Shown piece by piece: positions 14,517 through 15,525 of a stretch of DNA of 15,525 nucleotides. Both the position numbers and the translations under genes were made by a program. Positions within the stretch are counted from its first letter, which is position 1; each line of letters begins with the position of its first letter. Under the pieces are notes generated by a model. The model was not told the origin of the DNA. It ran no database searches and saw nothing but the letters and a program-made list of their open reading frames with translations. This DNA is from Deltaproteobacteria bacterium. Lineage in GTDB: Bacteria; Desulfobacterota_C; Deferrisomatia; Deferrisomatales; JACRMM01. Location: positions 1 to 15,525 of the forward strand of contig JACRCS010000657.1 in NCBI GenBank assembly GCA_016218905.1, written 5' to 3'.

Positions 14517-15332
14517 TCAGAGGCAGATGCCTCCGTCCGAGACCAGCACCTGGCCGGTCATGTAGCTCGACGCGTCCGACGCCAGGTAGACGAGGAGCCC
14601 CTTGAGCTCTTCCTGTTCCCCCCGCCTGCCCATCGCGGTGATCCGGACGATCCCCTCTTCGTACTTCCGGCGCTCCTCCTCGCCCCAGGCGGTCTGGCGC
14701 CACCCCGCGCTGAGCCGCGTTCCGCGGTGCCACCCCGGCGCGATGCAGTTCGCCCGGATGCCCTGGAGGGAGTACTGGGCGGCGAGCTCCTTCGTCAGGC
14801 GGATCACGCCGGCCTTGGCCACCCCGTAGGGGAAGTTGGGCATCACCTCGCCGATCTCGAGGAAGGGCCTGAGCCCGAGGACGGAAGCGATGTTGATGAT
14901 GTTGCCCCTGGCCTGCTTCACCATCGCCGGGAGCACCGCCCGCGTGCACAGGAAGACGCCTCTCAGGTTGACGCCGAGGACCCGGTCCCAGTCCTCGATG
15001 GGCATGTCGGCGATCTTGGCCGGCTGGACGTTGATGCCCGCGTTGTTGACGAGGACGTCGATCCGCCCGAAGGCCGCGGTCGTCTCGGCCACGACCCGCT
15101 CCACGTCCGCCGGATCGCTGACGTCCCCTCGGACCGCGAGAGCGCGCCGGCCGCACCGTCTCACCCGCGCCGCCGTTTCCTCCGCGCCCTCGGCGTCCGA
15201 TTGCCACGTGAGGCACACGTCCGCGCCCGCCTCGGCCAGGCTCTCGCAGAAGACGCGCCCCAGGCCGCCGCTGCCTCCGGTCACCAGGGCAACCCTGCCG
15301 GAGAGGTCGAATAACTCGCGTACCCCTGCCAT
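14517..15332 (-). CDS. Short-chain dehydrogenase/reductase (SDR family)
   Basis: The product is 271 residues, standard for classical SDRs: a cytoplasmic NAD(P)(H)-dependent alcohol/ketone oxidoreductase. It shows the cofactor motif TGGSGGLG (18-25), GDVSDPADV (69-77), NNAG (96-99), and the catalytic set Asn122 (VNLRG), Ser150 (NIASVLG), Tyr169 and Lys173 (PYGVAK). The C-terminal VSDGG (265-269) is also typical. No basic residue directly follows the glycine motif and the segment after strand 2 is LTWQSDAEG, so cofactor choice is unclear. ATG 15332 has AGGA about 7 nt upstream; the frame runs open further but crosses the repeat-rich leader. It is the first gene of the eight-gene operon seen here, though the operon could begin beyond the window. 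Likely it interconverts a hydroxyl and a keto group on the pathway substrate, possibly making the ketone for carboxylation; this is inference. Confidence 0.92.
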   Translation of the reverse strand: MAGVRELFDLSGRVALVTGGSGGLGRVFCESLAEAGADVCLTWQSDAEGAEETAARVRRCGRRALAVRGDVSDPADVERVVAETTAAFGRIDVLVNNAGINVQPAKIADMPIEDWDRVLGVNLRGVFLCTRAVLPAMVKQARGNIINIASVLGLRPFLEIGEVMPNFPYGVAKAGVIRLTKELAAQYSLQGIRANCIAPGWHRGTRLSAGWRQTAWGEEERRKYEEGIVRITAMGRRGEQEELKGLLVYLASDASSYMTGQVLVSDGGICL

Positions 15333-15343
15333 TTCTGATCCTT

Positions 15344-15360
15344 TCGGGGCCTCGCCCCGA
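15344..15360. promoter_or_regulatory. Stem-loop just upstream of the SDR ribosome binding site
   Basis: TCGGGGC (15344-15350) and GCCCCGA (15354-15360) form a perfect 7-bp stem with a 3-nt loop, 11 bp upstream of the SDR start codon and touching its AGGA ribosome binding site. It could affect translation or protect the mRNA 5' end, or be one unit of the palindrome array to its right. Confidence 0.4.
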
Positions 15361-15377
15361 CGGAGTCTACGAAGAAA

Positions 15378-15525
15378 CTCCCCTGTGGGGAGCGGGCTCC
15401 AGCCCGCGATCCGGCCCGGAGGGCCATCCGGTGCAGCTGCCCCCATCGGGCTTCGCCCGATGTCGCGGCCAGGCGCCGCCTGGCGAAGCCGGCTATGCCC
15501 GGCGAAGCCAGGGGGCCGCTCCCAC
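15378..15525. repeat. REP-like palindromic array (runs off the right edge)
   Basis: Perfect short stems follow one another: CTCCCC/GGGGAG (15378-15392), GCGGGCT/AGCCCGC (15392-15407), GGCCC/GGGCC (15413-15425), ATCGGGC/GCCCGAT (15445-15461), GCCAGGC/GCCTGGC (15468-15484) and GCCGG/CCGGC (15488-15503), mostly with 2-3 nt loops. GGCGAAGCC is directly repeated at 15482-15490 and 15501-15509. The left end reads GTGGGGAGCGGGCTCC (15385-15400). The right end, on the other strand, reads GTGGGAGCGGCCCCC (15525-15511), giving an inverted pair. The GTGGG head with a GC-rich palindrome resembles REP elements spread by RAYT transposases in other bacteria. No transposase gene is in the window. Confidence 0.55.

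Noticed and set aside
15333..15525. The tandem palindromes considered as a CRISPR array or tRNA cluster
   Set aside because: There are no equal-length repeats separated by unique spacers and no cloverleaf or TPsiC-like sequence.

Overview
The window is about 15.5 kb of dense, GC-rich DNA (very roughly two thirds G+C, by eye) from a Gram-negative bacterium; the outer-membrane protein with a signal peptide supports the Gram-negative reading. The two-subunit pyruvate-carboxylase-like enzyme, the Tm-1-like protein, the CaiC-like CoA ligase and the palindromic repeats recall deltaproteobacterial/Desulfobacterota or Methylomirabilota (NC10/Rokubacteria)-type environmental genomes. That placement is an impression and no phylogenetic marker is present.

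Left edge (1-1232, plus strand): about 320 bp without a convincing gene, then a small DUF2784-type membrane protein (324-722) and a 102-residue protein of unknown function with four clustered cysteines (847-1155). Its ribosome binding site abuts a run of eight G.

ATPase-MetK unit (1233-5605, minus strand): a sigma70-like promoter (5578-5605) whose -10 is overlapped by a perfect 8+8 bp palindrome drives a P2 (Ca2+-type) cation ATPase with an unusual N-terminal domain. Its stop codon overlaps, as ATGA, the start of a divergent S-adenosylmethionine synthetase in which several residues regarded as catalytic in E. coli MetK are replaced.

Main operon (5645-15332, minus strand, eight genes, all co-oriented): SDR oxidoreductase; geranylgeranyl-reductase-like FAD oxidoreductase; 115-residue unknown protein; biotin-dependent carboxyltransferase fused to a biotin carrier; biotin carboxylase (ATGA-coupled to the previous gene); UPF0261/Tm-1-like protein; CaiC-like acyl-CoA ligase; SphA/MetA-like outer-membrane beta-barrel protein. 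I infer a catabolic or assimilatory route in which a hydrophobic substrate crosses the outer membrane, is oxidised or reduced, carboxylated with bicarbonate and ATP, and activated to a CoA thioester. The substrate cannot be read from the sequence. The carboxyltransferase carries glutamate where pyruvate carboxylases have the metal-binding carbamylated lysine, so it is probably not an ordinary pyruvate carboxylase.

Right edge (15344-15525): a tightly packed series of GC-rich stem-loops, bounded by inverted GTGGG-headed sequences that resemble REP elements. It lies directly upstream of the first gene of the main operon and runs off the window.
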